Assembly: GCA_030015575.1 (NCBI GenBank)
Contig: JASDDO010000006.1
Location: 105,082,045-105,146,044 of the forward strand
Source of the DNA: Agapanthus africanus
Lineage: Eukaryota > Streptophyta > Magnoliopsida > Asparagales > Amaryllidaceae
Direction: 5' to 3'
DNA: 64,000 bases
Below are positions 34,009-45,433 of this stretch, piece by piece. A program made the position numbers and the translations under genes. Every line of letters begins with the position of its first letter. Within the stretch, counting starts at the first letter, position 1. Below the pieces are notes generated by a model that saw only the letters and a program-made list of their open reading frames with translations, ran no database searches and had not been told where the DNA came from.

Positions 34009-37000
34009 CTAATTATTGCGATGTCGCATACTCACAGCCCGTGTGATACCGAACATCCAACTCCTCTACTTGTCAGTCTCACAAAATCCGTTTGCGAAAC
34101 TATTGCGTTCGAGGAATAGCCTCAGTGAGTGGATCCGCCTAGAAGTTTCTTTCTATGTCTCTCTATATCTCAAGTTCGCGGAGAAAACCATCTCCCGAAA
34201 TGAGCAATACCTGTCTTAGAGTGTCTGGATGTCTGATGGGACTTAGCTCATAAATGAACTCCAAATCCAAACTTCTTAGACTGTATCGTCAACTGAACTT
34301 AATCAGTATCCTGCGCCATGCCACCCTCAGTATTGCCTTGGACCACCTGTCCAAAATACTGCCCCTCGTCAGAAGGAAAAACTATAACTCTGACAACCTC
34401 CTTGTCGTCCAGGTCACCTTGGAAGCCTGGAATGATAACTGTTTCTCGGATGAGGCTGTCGTTATCATATCCCTAGAACATCCACTTATGTTCTAAAACT
34501 GCTTCCGACTGTTTCTCCAGAATTGGATCAATATCAACTTATTGCATCTAGTGCAAGAACAACATCTGGTGTGGTACTTGACATCTCATGATTGACTCAA
34601 TTGCCTAAGCAAGTGATCTGCCAATCATGAGTATCCTTCTCCCCTTTAGTCTATAAGACACCTTTAGAGAGGGTGACTCCATTACCTGCAGGTGTACTAC
34701 CGTGCCAGGAGTCGTCCATTCTAAATACTCATAGAATGCTGTCAAGGTACCCAGATTAGGAAACCACCCAAATCTAGATCTAAAACCATAGATCTAGTAA
34801 CCAGAATGTCTGATATAATATCCAAGTCCTGTGTGGAGAAACCACTGTGTGACGACCAAAGTATAACCGCTCGTAGTATAGGAATATCACTTCCTACTCT
34901 GTGTATGTCATCCAAATACCAGGATATCACACCCTACTACCTTCTCAACAGATCCATCCCCTATTCTGATGACGTCAAACCCATGACTGTCACATCAGAA
35001 ATAGATGATCTATCTCCGCTATATCTGCTTTAGTCTATAAATAGACATAAGCCTGATGTCCACCAATGCTTCCGCTGCTCCCACTGACTACGACAACCCT
35101 CTGCCAGAGTCATATAGACGTGCACTTCTAAAACTAGTTTAGAAAGACGCTATACTCATCCTCCTGCCGGGTCTCGCATCCTGGAACAACAGCAATGGCA
35201 AGTGTGGGTAAACAAGAACTTCCCTGTCACCGTCCTTGAGGCTACCGAAGTACCTCCCGGGTGCCTGAAGTTACCCACCTTATCTGCGGAGTGGCCAATG
35301 GAATGTCAAAACAGATTGAATCTTTAGGTTCCTTATCAAATCTTCAGTAATCGTTTGCGGTTCTGGAATTACTTCCAGTTCTACCATACTCCCACTGCTG
35401 TTTTTGAAAAAATCCATTTTTAATAAAACTGTGGCGAGTCTAGAACAATATTGCTATTGTTCATCCAGATGGTAGAAAATCAACCCGCGTCATAGCCTGG
35501 GTCAACCCACAAACAGCCATTACAGAAACGTGCCTTGAGTTATCCAGAGTCTGGTTTTAATCATAAGCCGGACAACTCCCCGTACCTTAACATCGTTAAG
35601 ATATGAACTGTTCTATATCCAATATAGAACCAGAGGCACTGATTTAATTGAACCAGATTCAAATCATGCAGCTATCTCCAGTGCATGTCAACTAAATGGA
35701 AGGAGGCCGATCAGCGTTACTCAACTTAGGAATGCTTCCAATTATGAGTAACCTGAAAGAGAAGCAATTTCTCTTTATCATTACTATCAACTGAATACCA
35801 TACACAAGTATCTACATCTTCGATCACTTTGAAGAATCCCGATACTTGCTACACCTGGTTCTCTACTCTATTCAAATACCTATAACTCCTCAAAACTTAG
35901 ACCCTGTGTTTCTACGAAACACATGTCTAAGAACTAGAGAAGTCAAAAGTAAACAGAATACAGTACGAGGACCAACCCCTCTGTCCTGATGGACACTGGA
36001 CAACATACAATACTCTGTATAAGTCCCTTGAGTCTAGTGACTCATTCACTGTGTGTCGTAGGTTGAAAACTGTACTTTTGGTTAAGAAGAATTACACCGC
36101 TGTTTAATGCTCCTTACCTAACCATCCACTGATATAGGTAAATGTCATCGACATAATATCAAAAGGTATATCTCACTCTATGAAAATAGACGTACAGATA
36201 TATCAATTTGAAATTGGTGCATAACCGCGGATATTCAAAACCAAATAATTGCTAACTTGCAAACAACCCAGGTGACTTCCTCAAAAATGAGGATGATCAC
36301 CCAATTCCCAATAACTCACTCCCACTCATCATCTGTAAAACCATACAGATGTGAGAATCATACCTGGTAAATACATACCCTGGAGTAAGTGTCTAATCGG
36401 GAAATCAGTTTTCCATTAACAGTACACAGTGAGACTGAAACATTGAAATGTTTCGATGGGGTATCCCGGTATTCCTAGTAATGCCTCTTCCAGATTCACG
36501 ACTGTAACCGTATAGTTCTTTGCCACCTCTCCAAATCCCTTCATATGTCTTTAGTCTTTACCTTCTGTACACCTCTTTAGGCCAAATGGTTTTCTTCCTT
36601 CCCTACCGTTCGGCACCAGCCTATGGTTTGGAAGAAGACTATCCAAAAAGCATAAAGGGTGTACTGTCCTAATCCTAGGAGCACTCGCATCGCGAGAGAA
36701 GGTGAAGATAAAAGACACCTGAATGTACTTTATTCCTATTTCTCCTGAACCAGGATCCATCCCCGAACTGGAACGAGTTCCTTTCGAGTTCGTATATAAC
36801 CATACGATGGATTATCCAATAAAATGGGATCTTCGTAATGATACGGAGTGTCCTGGAGAAATACAAAGGTGATTTAGGATTGGCGAAGGAATACATGGTT
36901 TGGTCGTGAATATCTGTTGCAATTTACTTTGCCCTCTTACTAATCCCTTACTTTGTCTTAACTTAATACCTTCTGTACACCGTTTAGGCTAATTGGCTTT

Positions 37001-37378
37001 CTTCCTTCCCTACCGGTCGGCACCAGCCTATGGTTTGGATGAAGACTATCCAATTTGCGTAATAGGTGTACTACTCCTAAACCAAGGAGTACTCGCAACC
37101 TGAGAGAGGGTGAAAAGAAAAGACAACTGAATAGTCCTATCCGTTTTCCCCAGAACCGGAAACCATCCTCGAATAAATCCCTTCGAGTTCGTATCTAACC
37201 ATACGATGGTTTTGTCCAATGGAAGTGGACGTTCGTAGTAAAACGGGGTGTCCTGGAGAAAAGGGTAAAAGTAGGAGTGGCAATGAGGTCTGCAACTCTG
37301 ACAATCCAAAAGCCAGTGTTAAGTAGGTTCGGTCAACTTGGTCACTGAGTCATAGTCTTAGGGTCGGGTCAATGGTCG
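34009..37378 (-). pseudogene. Decayed gag-pol of element K
   Basis: Minus-strand counterpart of 8741-12149 in A. Shared blocks include the RNase H start near 34660-34730, the RT region near 34840-35130, the integrase-RT linker at 35330-35400 (VELEVIPEPQ) and the block 35480-35580. A gag-region segment is tandemly duplicated (near 36510-36900 and 36960-37300, offset about 400 bp), as in A. Stops and frameshifts occur throughout. That A and K agree in decayed sequence shows that the damage predates their separation. Confidence 0.75.
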
Positions 37379-37402
37379 CTGCCAAAGAGAGAGAGAAAAG
37401 AA
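37379..37402 (-). promoter_or_regulatory. Pyrimidine tract and CAG|CGACC, candidate 3' splice site (K)
   Basis: Minus-strand reading: CTTTTCTCTCTCTCTTTGG, then CAG|CGACC (CAG at 37379-37381). Same place and form as in A, J, GH and I. Confidence 0.45.
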
Positions 37403-38012
37403 ACACTCAGCGTGCACTCTATCCTAGATCAGAATGGTTACCAATTTATCCAATCTGGAAACCTCCCACTGTACCTCAAATTCTCCTCCAAATCTGAAAG
37501 AAGAATTAGTCGGGAACACCCGAGGAGTAAACTAACTCATCAGTGGGAATCGGGATCCAACTCTCATCGCATGATAACGTGACGGAATCCGCTCACGTCA
37601 TCACACTCCAGAAGGTATGCGCATATCTGGCAAGTTTCAGTTCTTTTGAAACTCCCGATGTGATTTCTGCCCCATGCTCTTATGACCTTGACTTTGGCCA
37701 ACATATCATAAGTCACATGTCAAGTTCAACCCGTCATTCTCCAGGTTAATTTGAATCCACCCGTACATACCCTTGACTTTGGCCAAAATGGCAGTACGAC
37801 TGTCCCAAACCAACGCATCTATCTATGCTGCATATGAATACCCCAATAGCTACCAATCACTGTGCCTTGACTTTGGCCAACATACACAGCTTGAATACTA
37901 TTGACTACCCATATGAAACGACGGAGGGCTACGAATGGTTTCTGGCGAAAACCTTTAACGTAATGAACTTGATCTCGTTGAAGGAACGGATAGCTTTTTA
38001 GAAAATATAGTG

Positions 38013-38252
38013 ACGAAAACCTTTGCTAAAGAGGTCACTCCCGGTGAAGGGATCTCGGCTCTTTCCCCGTAGAATGGGGTGCAGGATATTCCAACTGAAT
38101 ACCACGGTGCAAAGCAAAAGTAATCGGCTATAGTGAAGTTAATGCCCTGACGCAAACTTCTGTCCAAGGGGTCACTCCCGGTGAAGGGATCTCGGCCCTT
38201 GCCTCGTCGACTGAGGAGCAGGATATTCCAAATGAATACCACGATGCAAAAC
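38013..38252 (-). repeat. Duplicated leader block with co-varying stem-loop (K)
   Basis: Two direct copies about 137 bp apart, each with GGTCACTCCCGGTGAAGGGA, then a short stem-loop (38065-38079 CCCC/GGGG; 38202-38216 CCTC/GAGG), then GCAGGATATTCC and GAATACCACG.TGCAAA. Equivalent pairs occur in A, GH and I; J has lost them. Confidence 0.7.
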
Positions 38253-39423
38253 AAAAGTGAACGTCCTTGCAATAACAGCTTTTTGAAAAGTGTTCCAACA
38301 ACATCAGAATAGGTTTGTTTAACTTGCATTGATCCGAATCAACGCAGTCCCATCAATTGATCACACCACAAAGAACGAAAATATACTGACGTACGTATAT
38401 GCCATCCGCATTCGCCACTGGGTCCCGTCATCACCCGTTAGGTTAGCTTACTAACGGCAGAGCGGGGACTGGACTAGCGCGGATGAAAAGCATATACAAC
38501 ATCTACTAATATATATATACCAATATATTATATTCGCTCAAGGCGTGAATAAAATGCAACATCACAGAAATGTACAGCATCACAGAACAATACAGATATC
38601 TGGGATCCCCGGGTTTCACAGAGCCACTACTGAAACCCGACGTTCCCCTGGTCGTGTGGATAGCCTGTGCAATGAAAACCTAGACCCCTACGGGCGCAGC
38701 AAGTCACCCGCCAAAACCTGAAGCGAGGCAGCCCCCTTCAGCTCCGTGAATGGACCACCCAGCACTCCACGGAATCCGGCAACTTGGGCACCCCTCCTGG
38801 GTCAACCTGTACCCCCTACGAGTGCGGCGAATAGCCCGCCAATCCCAGAGTGAAGCCCCCTCCGTCCCAATGCCATGAGATGCGGGCTTGTTGCCCTCCA
38901 GAACCCGGCTATCCGTGCACCCCACCGCGGGGTAATCCTAGTACAGAATGTAAAATATACATACACCGGGTACATCGACCGCAACCAGGTCGTGCCCCAA
39001 AATAATAATACAAACAGGCAGTGACGGCAGTCCACATGTCGGACGCTCGCCCCGCAATATCAAATGTACATAATACAACAACACTGTACTAACATTGCAT
39101 CCAGGCTATCCCCACGACCGATCCGCAACATCACAGCATAAACATAGAACATCAACGTGAAAGTCACGTTCGCAAATCCGTCTAACCGGGCTATAGCAGT
39201 TAGACAGGATTTACCGATCGAGTGACATTCACGGTCGCAGATATAATGTAAATACTGTGAAAAATGTGTTTTAAAATATTCCGATCGATCAAAAATTAAC
39301 AAGTGGGCCCTCAATCAAAACTGTAGCACTCACAGAAAACCTGGGCCCAATTTTAATATTCCAAAAACCACATTTATCACTCAGGAACACACTGAAAAAA
39401 TTTGGGGGTATGAACAGTTAAAA

Positions 39424-39474
39424 CCGCCGCGGAAGCGCGGCCCAAGCAGGGGTTTGGCCGCCCTTCCGCGGCGG
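39424..39474 (-). other. GC-rich stem-loop in leader of K
   Basis: 39424-39442 pairs with 39456-39474, 18 of 19 positions, across a 13-nt loop. It lies about 200 nt from the primer site. Confidence 0.7.
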
Positions 39475-39670
39475 AATAGTGAGATCATGGTACCAATTTT
39501 TTTCAGCATGCTTATAATTCCCTGCACATCACTCTGAGACAACCTGAAAAATTTTTAGACTCAAAAAAAATTCGACAGAAACTGATGTGCTTGAAATACG
39601 TGTTTTCGGGATTTTGTTCGATCGGAAACGTAAAACACATTACACAAAAGCTAGACTAAGTTAATGGCGA

Positions 39671-39683
39671 GGCTCTGATACCA
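39671..39683 (-). other. Primer-binding site of element K
   Basis: Minus-strand TGGTATCAGAGCC, one base inside the LTR start at 39685. Confidence 0.9.
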
Positions 39684-39684
39684 C

Positions 39685-41913
39685 TGTAAGTGCACGGCGG
39701 CGCCCCGGCCGTCAATCCGACGGCCAAACGCGGAAACGGTGGTAAACTTAAAATTTTGCGGACTTTGCAAACCGGCACCACCGCGCACTAAACCCCGGAT
39801 CGTGCCATTAAACTAGTCAAAGCTATCTAGAGAAAGGGTAGAGAAGTATACCATACGATCCGAGTCCTCCGGTCTTCATCTCCACTCCGATCTCCTCGCG
39901 GGAACTCCGGTCGTCGCCTCCTCGCCGGAAGGGCACCACGTCGCCTGTAGCTTTTACGGGCTCCCACCTCAATACCGAGGCAACTCGGGCGCGAAGCTGG
40001 CGAATCGACGCGTCCAAGATTTGCTGTAGGAAGTGAGTAGAATAGCTGTCTCTTTTGGGGTTTAGGAGGTTGCCAATTTGGAGGGATTTTTCACAATGAT
40101 TTTCATGGAGGGATGCTCAAGAAAAATTGAACATCATCGGAAATGAGCTCGGCCACCAACATAAGAAATAGCTCACTGGAGAAATGAATGAAGCCTGCAC
40201 CCTTTTTGTGAATGAATGAATGAACTAATACCAAAGAAAGAAAATCAATCTCACAGCACACACACACACACAAGGGGGAGGGCCCACGAAATTAGCAAGG
40301 AAAATGCCACACAAAGAAATAAATCCATTTGCATATCATCCTCCAGCACACCATTAATTAATCCACTAAAATTAAAAACCCCACTCCAATTATCCACAGT
40401 GGCCGGCCCATCACTAACCCATACCCAATCATGTCAAAATAAATGCAAGGGATGGAGCAAAGGATAATGATGCTATCATATCAATCTTTTACATAAAACC
40501 CCTCAACAAAATGTTAATTGCAAACTTGCAATTAACACCCTCCAACGAAAAGTCCGACCGGGAAGGAAAAAGAGAAAACCGGCCGGAACGGAATGCAAAC
40601 TGGCAACTCCAGAAAACTGGTCCCGTAATAAATTACAGGAAAACCCCGATACTGTGCATACACACCCGCATCTGTATTCCGTCCGGATACAAATGCAAAG
40701 AGACAAAATCTACACTATCTAAAACTAGAATCCGGCTTAAGCCAAAGCCGGCTAGTAAAAACCGTCCGATCACGATCCGTGCAATACCGCACGTATCTGA
40801 TCGAACCCTGCCATATCTCCATACGGCCTCTACAGCGTTTCGTCCGAAACCTGAGTAACTGAAAGTGTGGTGGACTCTAAAGACTCGTCAATACTATGGC
40901 TGTGGATTTAACCACTAGCACGTCAGAGGTATAAGCCAATACGTGACGGGCCACCAGCTATTGACTAAAAGGGACGTCGATGAGGAAGCTCACCCCGACA
41001 CCCAACTGAGCCTGTCAGTGACAATATCCGTACAGTCCGGTCCGTTCGTCTATGAGCATCGCATGGCGGGCCTAGGGGGTTGGTAAAAGTCAGACCCCCA
41101 AAAGCGGTACAAGTCGTGTCGGAGTGTAGCCCAGAACACCCTGAGATACTACTGGAATACCTACCAGTAAATCTCCTGCCTTGGCCAAGGTCTTTGTGTA
41201 ATGGCTCTCCTAGACACAGCGCGACCTCACCCCCAATACCGGGAGAGACGAACCCCTGAAGATCCGCTCACTGCCTCCATGTGGCTCGGGACTGTACCCA
41301 ACTAAAACCTGTTTGCACGACTCCTTTGAGCCGTGGTAGGGTAGTAATCAAAGTACAGTGGGAACTCACACGAGACGAATGACGATCCCCAGGTCGATGA
41401 ACTAACCTGTACACATGTCACCTGGGAACTGCTATCTGACGTCAGGTATAAGACCAACTAGCATGTTCCCGGCGAGTCCTGTCCGGTGTACTCATAACCC
41501 AATGAGCACCTGTATACATCTTAGGTGAACCAACTGACACCAGTGGCTTGTGAGACCGGCCACCGCCCCTCGTCGGGGTCTCGACTGTATACACTAGTCT
41601 ACTCTGGAGTATCGATGCCCTGTCTCGAAACTCCTACGACTAGGGACCTTTTAAGGATGTGCTTATAGACTACCAGCTCCCACGTATATGATCGCCCTCA
41701 TACTGCCGGTAGTCAAGCAAGAATCCTAGGGGCTCTATCAACGTGCAATAGTGATCTGTCATGTCACCTAAAGCAGTACACGATGATAAAGGTAAACCAG
41801 ATAGCATACTATCATCTTGAGTAAGACTGTCCTACCGGGATAGGTCCTCCCTCAATCATTGCAATCACGTGCCTGTGATCCAATAATTGACTCTGAGGGC
41901 ACTATCTCCAACA
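39685..41913 (-). repeat. 5' LTR of element K, 2229 bp
   Basis: Almost identical to 31759-33987. Bounded by the primer site at its left and by the GH target copy TGACC at its right. Confidence 0.92.
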
Positions 41914-42278
41914 TGACCTACAGACTTGGCTGCAACAGTTGCCCCGTTTTCTGTCTCTTGAAACTTATCACCCGTTCTCAGTTCTTTACCTTTCTGTAGC
42001 CATATGTAACAGATTACATATCTGGGATCCTGATCCGGTATCAAATACCCAGGATGTAGAGGATATTGAGAAACAGTTCTGTGTAACGAACACACCTGAA
42101 GATGATGCATCATATGTACTCTCTTCGTTTGGGCGGCACGGGAAATCTGGTATTCCCCAATTTCCTGCTCTGTCTTATAACATTTATAAGTCGGAGCGGG
42201 ACCAACGTTCCCCAGCTCAGTATAACAAGCGGGTTCGGTCAATATATCCGTTTTATTATCTTGATTAAGGCGTGACAT
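41914..42278 (-). pseudogene. Gag-protease fusion remnant of element GH
   Basis: Minus-strand ATG at 42276-42278 follows AG|CGACC. The first ~20 residues (MSRLNQDNKTDILTEPACY) align with the gag N-terminus of J. The sequence then passes, without the UBN2-type gag core, into a degenerate zinc-knuckle region. In another frame follows the protease motif FDTGSGSQICN (near 42020-42060). Most of gag is deleted. Element I has the same fusion at 60841-61206, so the deletion was inherited, not acquired here. Confidence 0.7.
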
Positions 42279-45200
42279 GGTCGCTACCTGAAGAGAGAGA
42301 GAAGAAAACACTCTGCGTGCGCTCTTGCAAGATCAGATTGGTTATTATTTTATCTAATCAGGATGGCTCCCACTGTTTTTATCAAATTTTCATTCAAACC
42401 CTAAAAGGAAAGACTAGCCGGGATTAATTACACGCTACAAGTTCGCCAATCTTTCAGCCAGGCCAGTGTCGGTACTTTGAGGGAGGTTCCCCGTGCTTTC
42501 GCACGGACCTAATTAATGTAAACCTCGTTTTCCCAGAGGCGTAACCCCGTTGACACCTTTCTAGACACCTACTTGATTGGCTAATTGTAATGTGTAAAAC
42601 TCTTCCAGGAGTAACAATTACTCGCAGCGGGTATCAGGATCCAACTATCTCATAGAAGGTATGCAATCTCATTGCAAATTTCAACACTTGAAATTCCCGA
42701 TAATATTTTGCCCCTAACGTGCTATGACCTTGACGAAAGCCAACAAACCATAGCCCGCTAGTCAAGTTCAACCCGTCATTTCCTGATTGAATTAAACCCA
42801 CCCGCACGACCCTTGACGAAAGCCAACAAAGCCGCACGACTACCCTAATCCAATCGCATCGTATGTTGCAGATAAGCAGCATATAGCTACCGCACACTGC
42901 ACCTTGAGGAAAGCCAACAAATGCAGCACGAATACTATATACAACTTATCTGAAATGACGGAGGGCTACGACAGGTTTTTCTGAAAACCTATTGCGTAAT
43001 GAACTTGATATCGTTGTAGAATCGAATGAATTTTGAAATGGATTGTTTTTGAGGCTTTTCTAGTTTTGCTAAAGGAGTCACTCCCGGTGAAGGGATCGTC
43101 GGTCCTTTCCTCGTCGAATGAGGTGCGGGATATATCATATATATATCACTGTGCAAAGCAGAAACTATAGAAGCAATCAAAAGACAAACCGAGAGTTGTA
43201 GCATCTGCCAGTTATCGCTAAAGGAGTCACTCCCGGTGAAGGGATCTCGGTCCTTTCCTTATCGAATAAGGTGCAGGATGTTCTACAAGGAACACCGTGA
43301 TGCAAAGCAAGAACTGTAGCTACCTGTTTTACTTAGAAATTCGATTCCACAACATCTTAGGTTTCTTTTCTTTCATTAATCACATTAATGAAGCCCCATC
43401 ATTTAAGTACCTAAACATCACAGATAAATACGACGTACACTTATGCCATCCGCATTCGCCTCGATGTCCCCTCGTGCACCGTTAGGTTAGGTAACTAACG
43501 GCAGAGCGGGGCAGGGCTAGCACGGGTGTAAAACATAAGTAACGTCTATATAATATATCATATATACTATATACAGTATTTATCACAGAACATATCAAAT
43601 GATCACATCACAGATATCATAGCAGAAGAATCATATGAAATATTGGATATACTAGGACGTCCGTGTTTTTAATACAAGCCAGTATAAAACACGGATTCCA
43701 CGGTCGCGATGAATAGCCAAACCCACACCCCTAGACCGCTACGAGAGCAGCAAGCAACCCTACCAATTTTAGAGTTAGGAGACCCGGACTCGACTCCTCG
43801 AGTTGGTCTCCCACTGGACTCTAGAACCCAGTTACTTGTGCCCTCCTCCTTGGGTCTATCCTAGTGCCGAAAAGTAAATTATATACAAATAGTGACATCT
43901 TCCGCAACCTGGAAGTGCCCCAATAAAAGAATATTACATACAAGTTTTTACATGAATGAAAATGAAAAACACTCATCTCACATAAAAAAACCCCGGCTAT
44001 TCAAACACGACGATCCAATATAACATAGCCAGCAACACATAACATCACATGTCATCAACGTAAGTAAATATGCGCATCCCAATTGTCGTTGACATATAGC
44101 AACGAAACCGGCGATATCACATATTACACTTACGATCACAGAAAAGAAAGTGTAAAACTACAACAGTTGGAATCCGCAACCACCTTAGACATCGCATGCC
44201 TAAACCAATGAATTCCTTAGACATCACATGCCTAACAATTATAAACCCTGAATTTTAGTCTCATTACCGAAAACACTTTTCAATATCAAGTCGGGCAATT
44301 CAACAAGATTCCCGGCATTTGATCGAATGATTGTCGCAAACTTTAGTAGACGGCCGCACCCACGATACCGTCGACGAAGTGCACTACGGCGGAACACCGA
44401 TGCCGCGAGCACCCGAACGGATGCTTTCGGTGATGGGGTTCTCCTACAGTCACTTGGTCGGGGCTATGGGGTGTAGCTGTCTATTAAGTTTACCGGCGAA
44501 TATCCGCGTACGCTACGTGATTGCGACGGACTTTTGATCACATCAAAATTCCGTGTCAACCGATCAAGTGAGACTAAAGTGCTATGTTTATAACATTCAT
44601 ATCAGTTATCTCATAACTACTTGTGAATTCCAATTATTGTATCTCATTCCAAATAAACAGAAAATGTTAAACTTTCTGATAGAACAGTCAAACACCCAAG
44701 TTTTCCCGATACAGCTCAGCACATGAAATAGGTTTAAAAACATCCAGTTCATGCCTCAGTACCAACAGTCCAGCCGTAGAAGGGTCAAGCCAACGCCTTA
44801 CATGTGGCATGCCGTACTGCCCCAAACCCGAAGGTTCAAAGGGCAGTTCAAGACGGTCACATAATCGAGTTAAGGTTTGTTGTCTTCTAGAGGGACCATC
44901 GCGTTACTTGCACTACCTAGAACGTTATTAAACCACGGAAAGATACAACACTTAGAAATTTCCCGACAGGGGAAAAAGTGGGTATTTATATCCGTCGAAC
45001 TTTTCAACATATTCAAAAATTATCCGGAAAAACACATAGACAGAGTCAAAATTTCCGATCGAATCATCGAAGCCCCAAAACATCCCAGAAAACTCAACTC
45101 TTGAGTGCAAATTAAAAATTCCCAGAAAACTCAGTACCACAAAATAGGAATTACTGTGCAAAATTCAATGCAAGAGGAGACTGTACGGCCGCGGAACCGC

Positions 45201-45419
45201 CGCACATGCCAGGCTTGTGCCGCGGTTCCGCGGTGGTTTAATCGAATTAGGCCCCCGTATTTCACAATAATTCATATAAGACCCTGCTTAATTTTCTGCA
45301 TATTTTTAATATAGAAAATCTCGCTGTTTTAAAAATTGTACAGAGAGCAAATTGGGATTAGGGTTTCGGGTTCGATCGGACTTCTAACGTAGTCTACGCA
45401 TCGCCTAAGGCTCTAGCTA
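42279..45419 (-). mobile_element. Long non-coding leader of element GH
   Basis: Carries the pyrimidine tract with TAG|CGACC (TAG at 42284-42286), a perfect CCGTGC/GCACGG hairpin (42489-42504) and three CCTTGACGAAAGCCAA-type dyads (starting 42728, 42811, 42902). Then come two copies of the CACTCCCGGTGAAGGGATC block (43058-43159, 43208-43308), the CCGTTAG/CTAACGG hairpin (43479-43501), a block shared with B and I (44330-44560) and the GC stem-loop (45189-45233). No coding frame in the element sense. Confidence 0.75.
45189..45233 (-). other. GC-rich stem-loop in leader of GH
   Basis: 45189-45206 pairs with 45216-45233, 17 of 18 positions, with a 9-nt loop. It sits about 190 nt from the primer site. 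Confidence 0.7.
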
Positions 45420-45432
45420 GGCTCTGATACCA
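45420..45432 (-). other. Primer-binding site of element GH
   Basis: Minus-strand TGGTATCAGAGCC, one base inside the LTR start at 45434. Confidence 0.9.
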
Positions 45433-45433
45433 C

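Larger units (their letters stand above)
37382..39670 (-). mobile_element. Long non-coding leader of element K
   Basis: Reading from the primer site leftward it carries: the GC stem-loop (39424-39474), the CCGTTAG/CTAACGG hairpin (38435-38457), two copies of the CACTCCCGGTGAAGGGATC block (about 38013-38115 and 38151-38252), three CCTTGACTTTGGCCAA dyads starting at 37686, 37771 and 37865, and the pyrimidine-AG site. No coding frame. The order is the same as in A. Confidence 0.75.
31759..41913 (-). mobile_element. Ty1/copia element K, minus strand, young but non-coding
   Basis: Complete 10,155-bp element. Its LTRs are 31759-33987 and 39685-41913, both 2229 bp. I noted only about six base differences between them, so insertion was recent. 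The interior (33988-39684) has no long frame and closely parallels the decayed interior of A. Primer site 39671-39683, polypurine tract 33988-34008. K is therefore a non-autonomous element that must have been copied with proteins from elsewhere. Confidence 0.9.

Noticed and set aside
41939-42268. 109-codon plus-strand frame
   Set aside because: Antisense to the gag-protease remnant of GH; the minus strand carries recognisable protease and gag motifs.
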